Shown in pieces: positions 6,130-13,296 of a stretch of DNA of 14,276 bases (its first letter is position 1; every line of letters starts with the position of its first letter). Below the pieces are notes generated by a model that saw only the letters and a list, made by a program, of their open reading frames with translations, did not search any database and had not been told where the DNA came from. This stretch comes from SIAJ01 sp036266155 (GTDB taxonomy: Bacteria; Planctomycetota; Planctomycetia; Gemmatales; Gemmataceae): NCBI GenBank assembly GCA_036266155.1, contig DATANR010000148.1, positions 1 to 14,276 of the forward strand, given 5' to 3'. Both the position numbers and the translations under genes were made by a program.

Positions 6130-7419
6130 ATGTCTTCTTCCCCGGCCCAACTGACTGCCGTCTCGCCATTATTGTCGGGATCGGCAACCTACTTGATGGC
6201 ACGCGAGCAATTGCTGAATGTCGCGGCCGTCATGGATACCGATCCGGGCATCATCGGTCGCCTGGCGATTCCCAAGCGTTCGCTGATCGTCCAGGTGCCG
6301 ATCCGGATGGACAACGGCGAGATTCGAACGTTTGTCGGCTATCGCGTGCAGCATTCGATCACGAGCGGCGCGTCCAAGGGTGGCCTGCGTTACAACCCCC
6401 AGGTCGACCTGGGCGAAGTCGCGGCCCTTTCGATGTGGATGTCATGGAAAGTCGGCTTGATGAACCTGCCGTTCTCCGGCGCGAAGGGCGGCATCGCTTG
6501 TGACCCCACCAAGATGTCGGTCGGTGAGCTGGAACGGCTGACACGACGCTACACGTCCGAAGTGCTGCCGATCATCGGCCCGCGCGTCGACGTGATGGCG
6601 CCCGACATGGGGACTGACGAGCAGACGATGGCGTGGATCATGGATACCTACTCCATGCACGTCGGATATGCTTGCCCGGAGATTGTGACGGGTAAGCCGG
6701 TCGAATTGGGCGGATGCGTCGGTCGACGCGAAGCGACCGGCCGCGGCGCCACCTACTGCATCCTCGAAGCGATGTCCGAACTGAAAATCAAGCCTGAAGA
6801 GTCGACGGCCGTCGTTCAGGGTTTTGGCAACGTCGGCTCGGTTGTTTGCCAGGAACTGCACCAACGCGGCGTGAAAGTGATAGCGGTTGGCGACCGGTAT
6901 GGCGCGATCAAGAACCCGAAGGGCATCGACATCCCGGCGTTGCTGCTCCACTCCGCGGGCGGCAAGTCGGTCAAGGAATTCCCGCTCGCGGAGTCGATTC
7001 CGGATAGCGAGTTGTTGACAACGCCTTGTACGGTCCTCGCACCTTGTGCCCTGGAGCGTGTGATCACTGGCGAGAACGCGCCACGTTTGAAGTGCCGAAT
7101 TCTTGCGGAGGGTGCCAACGGCCCAACGACGCCGGACGCCGACCGCATCCTGGCGAGTTCGGACACGTTTATCATCCCGGACGTGCTGTGCAACGCCGGC
7201 GGCGTGACCGTGAGTTACTTCGAATGGGTCCAGGATCTCCAGCAATATTTCTGGGACGAGGATCAGGTGAACGCGAAGTTGCGTGAACTGATGCTGCGAG
7301 CCTTCCGCCGTGTGCGGGCGCTGGCTAAGGAGCGGAAGGTCGCGAACCGCACGGCAGCGCTGAGCCTGGGCGTGAATAAGGTGGCGCTTGAGAAGCACAA
7401 GCGCGGGTTGTATCCGTGA
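6130..7419 (+). CDS. gdhA: Glutamate dehydrogenase (Glu/Leu/Phe/Val dehydrogenase family)
   Basis: This cytoplasmic enzyme interconverts glutamate and 2-oxoglutarate plus ammonia. The 429 residues match the usual roughly 420-aa hexameric class. Visible motifs are SKGGLRYNP (82-90, substrate-binding Lys83), MWMSWKVGL (102-110, Lys107), FSGAKGGI (115-122, catalytic Lys119), APDMGTDEQTMAW (157-169, catalytic Asp159), GRREATGRGA (198-207) and Rossmann GFGNVG (231-236). The second strand ends VGDRYGAI, resembling NAD-dependent GudB/RocG types (KVIGISDAYGAL), so NAD is likelier than NADP, by inference. GGAG (6117-6120) lies 9 nt before the ATG, with a TATAAT at 6077. The stop overlaps the GTG of the next gene (GTGA). 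I am sure of the family; the cofactor and the choice between gdhA and gudB naming are less certain. Confidence 0.93.
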   Translation: MSSSPAQLTAVSPLLSGSATYLMAREQLLNVAAVMDTDPGIIGRLAIPKRSLIVQVPIRMDNGEIRTFVGYRVQHSITSGASKGGLRYNPQVDLGEVAALSMWMSWKVGLMNLPFSGAKGGIACDPTKMSVGELERLTRRYTSEVLPIIGPRVDVMAPDMGTDEQTMAWIMDTYSMHVGYACPEIVTGKPVELGGCVGRREATGRGATYCILEAMSELKIKPEESTAVVQGFGNVGSVVCQELHQRGVKVIAVGDRYGAIKNPKGIDIPALLLHSAGGKSVKEFPLAESIPDSELLTTPCTVLAPCALERVITGENAPRLKCRILAEGANGPTTPDADRILASSDTFIIPDVLCNAGGVTVSYFEWVQDLQQYFWDEDQVNAKLRELMLRAFRRVRALAKERKVANRTAALSLGVNKVALEKHKRGLYP

Positions 7420-8375
7420 GTGTGCCACACACTGTCACCGAAAAACAAGCTGGAACAACGCTCGCTGCAGTTCTGCGCGCCTTGCGGCCCGGTGAATCCT
7501 GGGCGCGCGTCAAGGCCCTCGCAACGGGCCGGCAAGTCGCCGTCGGCGGTGCGCTCTGCATGGACCCAGCACGACGCCTCAAGCAAGGCGAAGTCGTTGA
7601 AGTGCTCGCCAAGCCGGCGCCGGTGATCAAGGGTGAACGGCCCGACGACGTCGTCATTCGCCATCTCGATGAGGACGTCGTCGTCGTCGAGAAGCCGTCG
7701 GGCGTGAGCACTGTTCGGCATCCGGCCGAACGGCAGTGGGGCGAGGAGCGGCGCAAGCTCGTGCCCACGCTCGACGACATCACACAACTGGCAATTGCTA
7801 GCAAGTTCGGTGTCAAGAAGCACGAATTGCCGCGCTTGCGAATTGTGCAGCGGCTGGACAAAGAAACGAGCGGACTCGTCGTCTTCGGCCGTAGCGTGCG
7901 GGCCGAACGCGAACTCGGCCGGCAGTTCAAGGCACACACGGTTATTCGCCGGTACATCGTCATCGTGCCAGGTGTCGTCTTGCCGCAAACGATATCGACG
8001 TGGCTCGTCCGCGATCGCGGCGACGGCCGGCGCGGCAGCGGGCCGCAGACAAGCGAAGGCAAACGTGCAGTGACGCACATCAGCGTGCTCGAACGATTGC
8101 CGCGGCACACCATCGTCGCGTGTCAATTGGAGACGGGGCGAACGCACCAAATTCGCATTCACCTTTCCGAGGCCGGCTATCCGATCTGCGGCGAGACGGT
8201 CTACAATCGGCGGGTGGACGGCTCCGTGATTCCCGACGACAGCGGCGCGCCGCGTCTGGCGCTCCATGCGGCCGAATTGGGGTTCGAACATCCGGCGACC
8301 GGCAAGACGGTCGTCTGGGACATGCCGCCGCCGCCCGATTTGCAGCGCTTTCTGCACCGGCTGAGAGGCGGCTAG
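7416..8375 (+). CDS. RluA-family RNA pseudouridine synthase
   Basis: The enzyme isomerises uridine to pseudouridine in rRNA or tRNA. The 319-aa protein begins with a divergent S4-like region (about 8-68, ending LKQGEVVEVL) and continues into the RluA catalytic domain. VVVEKPSGVSTV (89-100) and the catalytic motif LRIVQRLDKETSGLVVF (141-157, Asp148) are intact, although the usual HRLD reads QRLD. The conserved ETGRTHQIRIHL (239-250) and ALHAAELGFEHPATGK near the C terminus complete the signature. The start is GTG at 7416, overlapping the gdh stop by 4 nt with no strong ribosome-binding site, consistent with coupled translation. The insert between strand and catalytic loop (about 101-138) is longer than in E. 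coli RluA. The target site cannot be assigned from sequence. Confidence 0.9.
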   Translation: MSVPHTVTEKQAGTTLAAVLRALRPGESWARVKALATGRQVAVGGALCMDPARRLKQGEVVEVLAKPAPVIKGERPDDVVIRHLDEDVVVVEKPSGVSTVRHPAERQWGEERRKLVPTLDDITQLAIASKFGVKKHELPRLRIVQRLDKETSGLVVFGRSVRAERELGRQFKAHTVIRRYIVIVPGVVLPQTISTWLVRDRGDGRRGSGPQTSEGKRAVTHISVLERLPRHTIVACQLETGRTHQIRIHLSEAGYPICGETVYNRRVDGSVIPDDSGAPRLALHAAELGFEHPATGKTVVWDMPPPPDLQRFLHRLRGG

Positions 8376-8378
8376 TCC

Positions 8379-8645
8379 ATGGAAATCAAGTGGGACGACA
8401 TTGATCCCAACACCGGCAAGCGCCGCTTCGTAAAGGCCGAGCGCTTTGCCGGCCAGTGGACGTTCTTCTGTCGCCGTGAGCGCCGCGGCATCTGGGAGAA
8501 GTGGAATCAGCCTTCGCGTGAAATGTGGGAAGACTTGCTCGAATCGCTCGAACGGCGGCTGACTCGTCGCGAAGGGATCGAACTCAGTGACGTGGACGCG
8601 TTAAAGAAAATGCTCACGAAGTGGCGTGACGCGCCGAGCGTGTGA
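8379..8645 (+). CDS. Small hypothetical protein, 88 aa
   Basis: This short gene starts 3 nt after the pseudouridine synthase stop, with GAGAGG about 10 nt upstream, and ends 4 nt before the NUDIX start, so it is almost certainly co-translated within the operon. The protein is highly charged and Trp-rich (five Trp), with a compact beta-like N-terminal half (FVKAERFAGQWTFFCRRERR, 18-37) and a helical C-terminal half (EMWEDLLESLERRLTRREG). There is no signal peptide, membrane segment or Cys pair. I do not recognise a named domain. The tight spacing and coherent composition make it a real gene; the function is unknown. Confidence 0.75.
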   Translation: MEIKWDDIDPNTGKRRFVKAERFAGQWTFFCRRERRGIWEKWNQPSREMWEDLLESLERRLTRREGIELSDVDALKKMLTKWRDAPSV

Positions 8646-8649
8646 AGTC

Positions 8650-9144
8650 ATGCCCTATACCCCCATTCTTGCAACGCTCGGTTACGTCTTCAGCCCCGAC
8701 GGCAAGCGCGTGCTGCTCATCCACCGCAATGCCCGGCCCGATGACGCGCACCTGGGCAAGTACAACGGCCTCGGCGGCAAGCTCGATCCACATGAAGACA
8801 TCGTCGCGGGGATGAAGCGCGAAATCCGCGAAGAGGCCGGCATCGAGTGCGAGCAACTCGAACTCCGCGGCACGATCAATTGGCCCGGCTTCGGCAAAGG
8901 CGGCGAAGACTGGTTCGGGTTCCTCTTCCGCGTGACCGCGTATTCAGGCACGGTGCTCGAACACAATCCGGAAGGCGTCCTGGAATGGGTCGACATCGAT
9001 CGCGTCGCCGAGCTTCCGTCGTGGGAAGGCGACCGCTACTTCCTGCCGCTCGTATTTGATCCCATGGGTCGGCCCTTCCATGGCGTCATGCCTTATCGCG
9101 ATGGCAAACCGGTGTCGTGGTCCTACTCGATCCTGGGCGGGTAA
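8650..9144 (+). CDS. NUDIX hydrolase, 8-oxo-dGTP diphosphatase-like
   Basis: The 164-aa protein contains a complete NUDIX box (residues 43-65) with every required position: Gly43, Glu49, Arg57-Glu58, Glu61-Glu62 and Gly64, beginning GGKLDPHED and ending REIREEAGIE. The preceding GKYNGLGGKL resembles the GKWNGFGGK of MTH1 and related 8-oxo-dGTP diphosphatases, so sanitising oxidised nucleotides is the likeliest role; other nucleoside diphosphate-X substrates are possible. I prefer the ATG at 8650, 4 nt after the upstream stop, over a GTG at 8626 that would overlap the preceding gene. It is the last gene of the gdh operon, converging on truD. Confidence 0.88.
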   Translation: MPYTPILATLGYVFSPDGKRVLLIHRNARPDDAHLGKYNGLGGKLDPHEDIVAGMKREIREEAGIECEQLELRGTINWPGFGKGGEDWFGFLFRVTAYSGTVLEHNPEGVLEWVDIDRVAELPSWEGDRYFLPLVFDPMGRPFHGVMPYRDGKPVSWSYSILGG

Positions 9145-9152
9145 ATGGGTTT

Positions 9153-9180
9153 CGTTCAGAAAGGGACAGACCCTTGAACG
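9153..9180. terminator. Stem-loop between convergent NUDIX and truD genes
   Basis: CGTTC (9153-9157) and AAGGG (9161-9165) pair with CCCTT (9171-9175) and GAACG (9176-9180), giving 10 bp with a 3-nt bulge and loop ACAGA. It lies 8 nt past the NUDIX stop and 28 nt past the truD stop. No strong T-tract follows on either strand, so termination is only plausible. Confidence 0.35.
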
Positions 9181-9207
9181 AATTCTGAATCCATTTTGAA
9201 CGCAATT

Positions 9208-10377
9208 TTACGCTGGGACCATAATTCGCTTGACGAGCATCGTTGCATAGCATCCACGCGGCAACTCGAATCGGAGTAATAACTTCCGGCGACCACGATT
9301 GATCTCATCGGCGTCAGCTTGCCAGGATACGTTTCCGACCGGAACCTTCGCAATTCGTTCACCTTTCGAGAAAAATGGATGCTGCATCCCCTTGATCTTC
9401 ATTTGATCGAGCGGGATTCCCTCGTCAGCCATGACCGCGGTCACCACGCGCGCCCAGGGTGCTGCCGGGTCCAACTTGAGCCGGGCCGAGGGCAATGGCA
9501 GACTCAGGTCATCCCAGGTTAGCCGGGATTCGACGGGCATCGAACGCGGCATGACGACCTCGGCCGTCTTCAAGCGGATTGCTACGAGCTGGTCGGCCGG
9601 CACATGGTCGCGGAGCCAGCGGTCCAGCATGCGGTTCCAGAGGTGGCTCTGCCAGGCGGATAAGTAGAGGCCGCCGAGTTCTGGTCGAAGTCGCTCGCAG
9701 GCGCCCTTGAAGTCGATTGGGTGGTGGACCAGGTAGTCGACGATGCTGCGCGCATGGCTGCGCGGTAACTCAGCCTTGCACGTCGGCCAGTCACCCCAGC
9801 GGGAATTCAGGATCGCCTTCTCGCGTTTGGCGTCGGCGCGGTCGTGCTCGTACGGCGCGGCAAGGGCGTGTTTCAGCGCACCTTCGAAGTTGCCGAGCAC
9901 CATCTCGCGGGCGACGAATGATTTGCCGTCGCTGACGCTGCCGAAGCGTTGATCATCGAAGTAATTCGGGATGCCAACGGTTGCGACTTCGGCCAGCGCG
10001 TGTTCGGCTCGTTCGACATCGGCGGGTCCCATACTGCGCATCGTCAGCGTGAAGCTATTCGCGCGAATGTGTTGCGACGTAAACCGTTCAGCGACCCGCC
10101 CCAAATAAGTGACGGTGAAGCCCTCGTGAGTCAGGTCATTTTCGGGGCCATTGTGAATCGTCAGATACTGGATTGTGTGTGCGTGCCGATCCTTGAGGCC
10201 GCCCGAGGACATGCGCTTCAGGTCGATCTTCCAGCGCCGGCGAATGGCCGCCAGAGCGTCGGGCGTTGTCCAGCCGCGTTTTTCGAGTTTGTAGAAAGCG
10301 AAGGGGCCAGTCGGTGTGGCGATGACAGGCGTGAACTCCTCGACCCGGAAATCCTCGGGACGTTGCTTCAGCTTCAT
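9208..10377 (-). CDS. truD: tRNA pseudouridine synthase D
   Basis: TruD makes pseudouridine 13 in certain tRNAs. The 389-aa product shows family signatures in order: DFRVEEF (9-15), the catalytic GGLKDRHAHTIQ (59-70, Asp63), ANSFTLTMR, VGIPNYFDDQRFGS (the conserved NYFGxQRFG element), and the C-terminal RFELPRGCYATMLVKRIM. It is somewhat longer than E. coli TruD (349 aa) and includes the TRUD insertion region between the two halves of the catalytic fold. The minus-strand start at 10375-10377 has no clear ribosome-binding site. An AT-rich 80-bp stretch and a likely terminator separate it from the upstream lipoprotein gene, so it probably has its own promoter. Confidence 0.93.
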   Translation of the reverse strand: MKLKQRPEDFRVEEFTPVIATPTGPFAFYKLEKRGWTTPDALAAIRRRWKIDLKRMSSGGLKDRHAHTIQYLTIHNGPENDLTHEGFTVTYLGRVAERFTSQHIRANSFTLTMRSMGPADVERAEHALAEVATVGIPNYFDDQRFGSVSDGKSFVAREMVLGNFEGALKHALAAPYEHDRADAKREKAILNSRWGDWPTCKAELPRSHARSIVDYLVHHPIDFKGACERLRPELGGLYLSAWQSHLWNRMLDRWLRDHVPADQLVAIRLKTAEVVMPRSMPVESRLTWDDLSLPLPSARLKLDPAAPWARVVTAVMADEGIPLDQMKIKGMQHPFFSKGERIAKVPVGNVSWQADADEINRGRRKLLLRFELPRGCYATMLVKRIMVPA

Positions 10378-10458
10378 ACGGTCATCGTATCAACTGACGA
10401 CGTGCAAGTGCTATTATGTATTTATCAAACAAATATAAGATATATGCGCATAAAAAAT
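10378..10458 (-). promoter_or_regulatory. AT-rich upstream region of truD, likely promoter
   Basis: The 81 bp between the terminator-like hairpin and the truD ATG contains a markedly AT-rich stretch (about 10412-10458) unlike the surroundings. Several -10-like words occur on the minus strand (TAATAG, TACATA), but no clear -35/-10 pair can be chosen. On the plus strand it also holds an extended -10-like TGCTATTAT (10409-10417). Confidence 0.3.
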
Positions 10459-10523
10459 GGGCCGAGAGATTGAACCCGAAACCGTCGCCCACTCAGTCTC
10501 GAATCCGAAAACTCTCTCGGCCC
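10459..10523 (-). terminator. Hairpin with U-tract downstream of the lipoprotein gene
   Basis: GGGCCGAGAGA (10459-10469) and TCTCTCGGCCC (10513-10523) form a perfect 11-bp stem around a 43-nt loop. On the minus strand the stem is followed by ATTTTTTATG, the layout of an intrinsic terminator. The large loop is unusual for that role. Two further hairpins lie between it and the lipoprotein stop: AGACAAG/CTTGTCT (10532-10552) and AAAAATC/GATTTTT (10590-10608). Confidence 0.5.
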
Positions 10524-10632
10524 GTCAGTGCAGACAAGGGGCAATCTTGTCTAGGGAGGATGTTACTCGCGTCCAAACCGCGTTGCAAGAAAAATCTGAT
10601 TGATTTTTTGAAACCTTCACAGCGAATCTAGG

Positions 10633-11463
10633 TTACGCCTTACCCTTCGGTTCCGGCAGTTCCGGCAGCAATTTCGGCAACGGCAACGTTTCGTTGCCTC
10701 CCGGTTGCGGCGGGGCGGCCGGCTGCCACGGGTGCCGCGGGCGAAGGAATTGCCATTCGGGTGGCAATTCCTTCGGAATCGGGATCGCTTGCCGCGGCGC
10801 CGGCATTGGCGGCACGAGGAAAACGCGCGGACCAGGCAATCGCGGCGGCGGCGGAACCGAGTAGCCGAGCAACGTCAACTCGCGCTCGATAGTCTCAAGC
10901 GTCAACGGGTGTGTGGGCACATCTGATGTGTGGAAATGCCGCCCCACGAATGTATGCGTCATGGCGGTGCTCGCGTCGAGGTCTGCGCTGCGCAGGGTGA
11001 ACGAACTTAGGGCATTGTCCGGCTCGCTCGTCGCGTCATGATCGGACGGTTCGAGATAGATCACAACGTCGACGCCGATGCCGATCGTACTGGCAAAGGC
11101 CGCCAACTTGCGTGCTGCCGTCGCCCCGGTCCCGTATCCGATGATCGCAAAGCGCGCGTTCGGTCGCTCGGCCTGCACGACGCCCATCTCGACCTCGAAT
11201 TCGCTCAAATGGTGCGACCAGCCGTAATACGTTTTGCCAAAGCCCATTTTCTGAATGTGGTCGCGCAGGTCACCGAGTTGGCCAGCCGCGAACGGATCGA
11301 ACGAATCGAACATGAAAACGTAGACGCACGCCTTCATCTCTTCGGGCACCGTCTCGGCGGGTTTCCACGGTGGAGCGCCTTCGGGCGGCTTCAAATAGAT
11401 ATGCCCGCACCCAGCCAGGACCGGCAGCGCCGCGAGGAGCAGAGCAAACGGTCGGCGGGTCAT
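10633..11463 (-). CDS. Predicted lipoprotein with hydrolase-like core
   Basis: The ATG at 11461-11463 is chosen because AGGAG lies 5 nt upstream and it opens a signal sequence MTRRPFALLLAALPVLAGC with lipobox LAGC (Cys19); an upstream frame would add 28 non-signal residues. The mature 258-aa protein would be lipid-anchored outside the cytoplasm. Residues about 45-180 look like an alpha/beta fold: CVYVFMFDSFDPF, then RFAIIGYGTGATAARKLA (104-121), placed like a lipase nucleophile elbow but reading GYGTG with Gly where Ser is expected, and VDVVIYLEPSD, then HTFVGRHFHTSDVPTHPLT. The C-terminal 75 residues are a Pro-rich tail. It may be a non-catalytic alpha/beta-hydrolase relative; no specific family is recognised. 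Confidence 0.75.
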   Translation of the reverse strand: MTRRPFALLLAALPVLAGCGHIYLKPPEGAPPWKPAETVPEEMKACVYVFMFDSFDPFAAGQLGDLRDHIQKMGFGKTYYGWSHHLSEFEVEMGVVQAERPNARFAIIGYGTGATAARKLAAFASTIGIGVDVVIYLEPSDHDATSEPDNALSSFTLRSADLDASTAMTHTFVGRHFHTSDVPTHPLTLETIERELTLLGYSVPPPPRLPGPRVFLVPPMPAPRQAIPIPKELPPEWQFLRPRHPWQPAAPPQPGGNETLPLPKLLPELPEPKGKA

Positions 11464-11522
11464 GAGGGCTCCTGACGGAAACACGGCTTGCCCCCTGTTT
11501 TCGTCACGACCCGCAGAACCCC

Positions 11523-11535
11523 TGGAACCGTTCCA
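11523..11535. promoter_or_regulatory. 13-bp perfect palindrome, candidate operator or ECF-type -35 element
   Basis: TGGAACCGTTCCA is perfectly palindromic and lies 60 nt upstream of the lipoprotein start. It resembles LacI/GalR-type operators. On the minus strand it also provides GGAAC, the usual -35 core of ECF sigma promoters, with GGGTCG 17 nt further on. Its minus-strand flank matches that of the 1316-1331 palindrome. Confidence 0.3.
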
Positions 11536-11615
11536 ACGAGAACGCACCGCATCGCGCCGAAGTCGGAGAGTTAGTTCGGGTCGGTGAAGCTGGGCTGACG
11601 GGGCAAGGAGGCAGG

Positions 11616-11732
11616 ATTCACCACAGAGTCACAGAGGCACAGAGAAGACAAGAGACAGAAATAAGACGTGAGACAGCACTGGCCCCGTCTTCAGGCCTGT
11701 CTTGTTGTCTTCTCTGTGCCTCTGTGGTGAAT
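11616..11732. repeat. Long imperfect inverted repeat, MITE-like
   Basis: The left arm 11616-11651 and right arm 11705-11732 are reverse complements over 28 nt. The left arm alone carries 8 extra bases (TCACAGAG), apparently a slippage duplication of the neighbouring CACAGAG. The centre is about 53 nt and contains secondary pairing such as GACAAG/CTTGTT. The arm sequence, TTCACCACAGAG then GGCACAGAGAAGACA, is of a dispersed-repeat type. No transposase is present, so a non-autonomous element is the likeliest reading. Confidence 0.7.
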
Positions 11733-11827
11733 TGCCGTTACGCAGGCCAGCCCCTTGAAAAACAGGGCCGAATCCAGACTGTAAGAGCGTTAGCCCGCAC
11801 CGCTCAAACCCCCTGACCCCCTCAGAC

Positions 11828-13144
11828 ATGGCCAGTCCCATTCACGGCAAACGTCTTGGCATTCTCGTTGGCGGCGGACCCGCGCCCGGCATCAACGGCG
11901 TCATTTCCTCGGTGACGATTGAGGCCATTCTCAACTACGAGATGGAAGTCGTCGGTTTTCAGAATGGCTTTCGCCACCTCGTCGAGGGCTCGATCACACA
12001 CAACCGCGTGTTGACGGTCGAAGAAGTGGCCGCCAGCTATCTTCGCGGCGGCAGCATCCTCGGAACCGCCCGGACCAACCCGGCCAAGAAGGACGAGCAC
12101 ATGGCCAACGTGCTCGGTGTCCTTGATAAGTTGGGCATCGATTGCCTGGTCACCATCGGCGGCGACGACACAGCCTTCTCCGGCAGCCAGGTCGCCAAGC
12201 GCGTCGGCCCGTGGGTCAAGCGCGACGGCAAACCGATCCGCGTGTGCCACGTCCCCAAGACAATCGACAATGACCTGCCGCTCCCGGAGGGCACGCCGAC
12301 CTTCGGCTTTGAAACCGCCCGTCATTACGGCACACTCACGACGCGCGCCCTGCACGCCGACGCGAAGACGACGGGGCGCTGGTACATCATCATCTCGATG
12401 GGGCGGGCGGCCGGGCACCTGGCGCTCGGCATCGGTAAGGCGTCGGCCTCGACGCTCACGGTAATCCCGGAAGAGTTCGGCGGCAACCCGGTGACCCTCG
12501 AAGGCGTGACCGATTTGATCATCGGGTCGATTCTCAAACGCCGCGTGCTGGGCCGTGACTATGGCGTCGCGGTCTTGGCCGAGGGCTTGATCGAATCGAT
12601 CGGCGAGAAGGGACTCGTATCGGCACTCGGCGACGAGTTACAACATTACGGCCGCATCGAGCGCGACGACCACGGCCACCTGCGGCTCGGCGAGCTGGAA
12701 TTCGGCCGCATCATCAAGGATTACTTGAAGCGCCGGCTCAAGGCGCTCGGCATCAAGGTGGACTTCATCGACAAGGATCTTGGCTACGAATTGCGTAGCG
12801 CCGACCCGATCCCGTTCGACGCCGAGTACACGCGCGACCTGGGCTACGGCGCCGTGAAGTTCCTCGCAAGCGACAAGGCGGCCGAGTATGGCGCAATTAT
12901 CTCGTTCGTCGATGGCCAAATGAAGCCGCTCAAGTTCGAAGATATGATCGACCCGAAAACGCAACGCATGAAGCCGCGCAAGGTCGATGTGAACAGCGAG
13001 TCATTCCTGTGCGCCAAGCGTTACATGGTTCGCCTGGAGCCGGGGGATCTCACGGACGCCAAGCGACTCAAAGATTTGGCTGGATTGACGAACTTGAGCC
13101 CGAAGGACTTTCAGGAACGCTTTGGGCCGGTGGCGAACATGTAG
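11828..13144 (+). CDS. pfp: Diphosphate-dependent phosphofructokinase
   Basis: The enzyme reversibly phosphorylates fructose 6-phosphate using pyrophosphate, in glycolysis and gluconeogenesis. The 438-aa protein opens with the phosphofructokinase nucleotide/PPi loop GILVGGGPAPGING (11-24). The phosphoryl-donor motif reads GGDDT (111-115); Asp114, in place of the Gly of ATP-dependent enzymes, together with Lys144 in PKTIDND (143-149), marks PPi use. MGRAAGHLALGIG (191-203) binds fructose 6-phosphate, and IPEEFGG follows. The length fits the group-II/long PFP class. The ATG at 11828 has no visible ribosome-binding site (upstream is C-rich), so translation may be leaderless or rely on another feature. 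A palindromic repeat follows 36 nt after the stop. Confidence 0.94.
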   Translation: MASPIHGKRLGILVGGGPAPGINGVISSVTIEAILNYEMEVVGFQNGFRHLVEGSITHNRVLTVEEVAASYLRGGSILGTARTNPAKKDEHMANVLGVLDKLGIDCLVTIGGDDTAFSGSQVAKRVGPWVKRDGKPIRVCHVPKTIDNDLPLPEGTPTFGFETARHYGTLTTRALHADAKTTGRWYIIISMGRAAGHLALGIGKASASTLTVIPEEFGGNPVTLEGVTDLIIGSILKRRVLGRDYGVAVLAEGLIESIGEKGLVSALGDELQHYGRIERDDHGHLRLGELEFGRIIKDYLKRRLKALGIKVDFIDKDLGYELRSADPIPFDAEYTRDLGYGAVKFLASDKAAEYGAIISFVDGQMKPLKFEDMIDPKTQRMKPRKVDVNSESFLCAKRYMVRLEPGDLTDAKRLKDLAGLTNLSPKDFQERFGPVANM

Positions 13145-13180
13145 CCCTCTCGCTCCAAGCCTGTGCAACAAGACGCGGAC

Positions 13181-13251
13181 ATGGCGAGCGGAGCACCGTA
13201 AGGTGCCCGATTATGACATCATCGGGCACCTTACGGTGCTCCGCTCGCCAT
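13181..13251. repeat. Palindromic repeat, copy A: perfect 31-bp inverted repeat
   Basis: Bases 13181-13211 and 13221-13251 are perfect reverse complements separated by the 9-nt loop TATGACATC. Each arm carries a nested hairpin; in the left arm it is GCACC-GTAA-GGTGC (13193-13206). The element fills much of the pfp-mnmE spacer and ends 45 nt before the mnmE ATG. It may act as a terminator for pfp. A related copy lies inside mnmE at 14219. Confidence 0.9.
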
Positions 13252-13296
13252 CGCAATTAGAATCTTCTTGCGCGAGGAGCCTATTTTCTTTCTTCC

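Larger units (their letters stand above)
11464..11827. other. Divergent intergenic region, 364 bp
   Basis: The region between the lipoprotein gene and pfp holds a perfect 13-bp palindrome (11523-11535) and a long inverted repeat (11616-11732), both annotated separately. The last 95 bases before pfp contain no recognisable ribosome-binding site or clear promoter. No small gene is credible. Confidence 0.5.

Noticed and set aside
7263..8357. 364-codon minus-strand reading frame opposite the pseudouridine synthase
   Set aside because: It is antisense to a gene with complete catalytic motifs; long antisense frames are expected in GC-rich DNA. The product is Arg/His-rich without domains.
10459..10523. 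Minus-strand segment resembling a tRNA (11-bp end pairing, GGTTCAAT near the 3' side)
   Set aside because: The T-arm does not pair, there is no D-arm or anticodon arm, and the 43-nt interior does not fold as a cloverleaf. A hairpin followed by T-run explains it better.
10416..10631. 71-codon plus-strand reading frame (basic, Lys/Arg-rich)
   Set aside because: It lies in AT-rich spacer, spans three perfect hairpins, has no ribosome-binding site, and its composition reflects the local base content.
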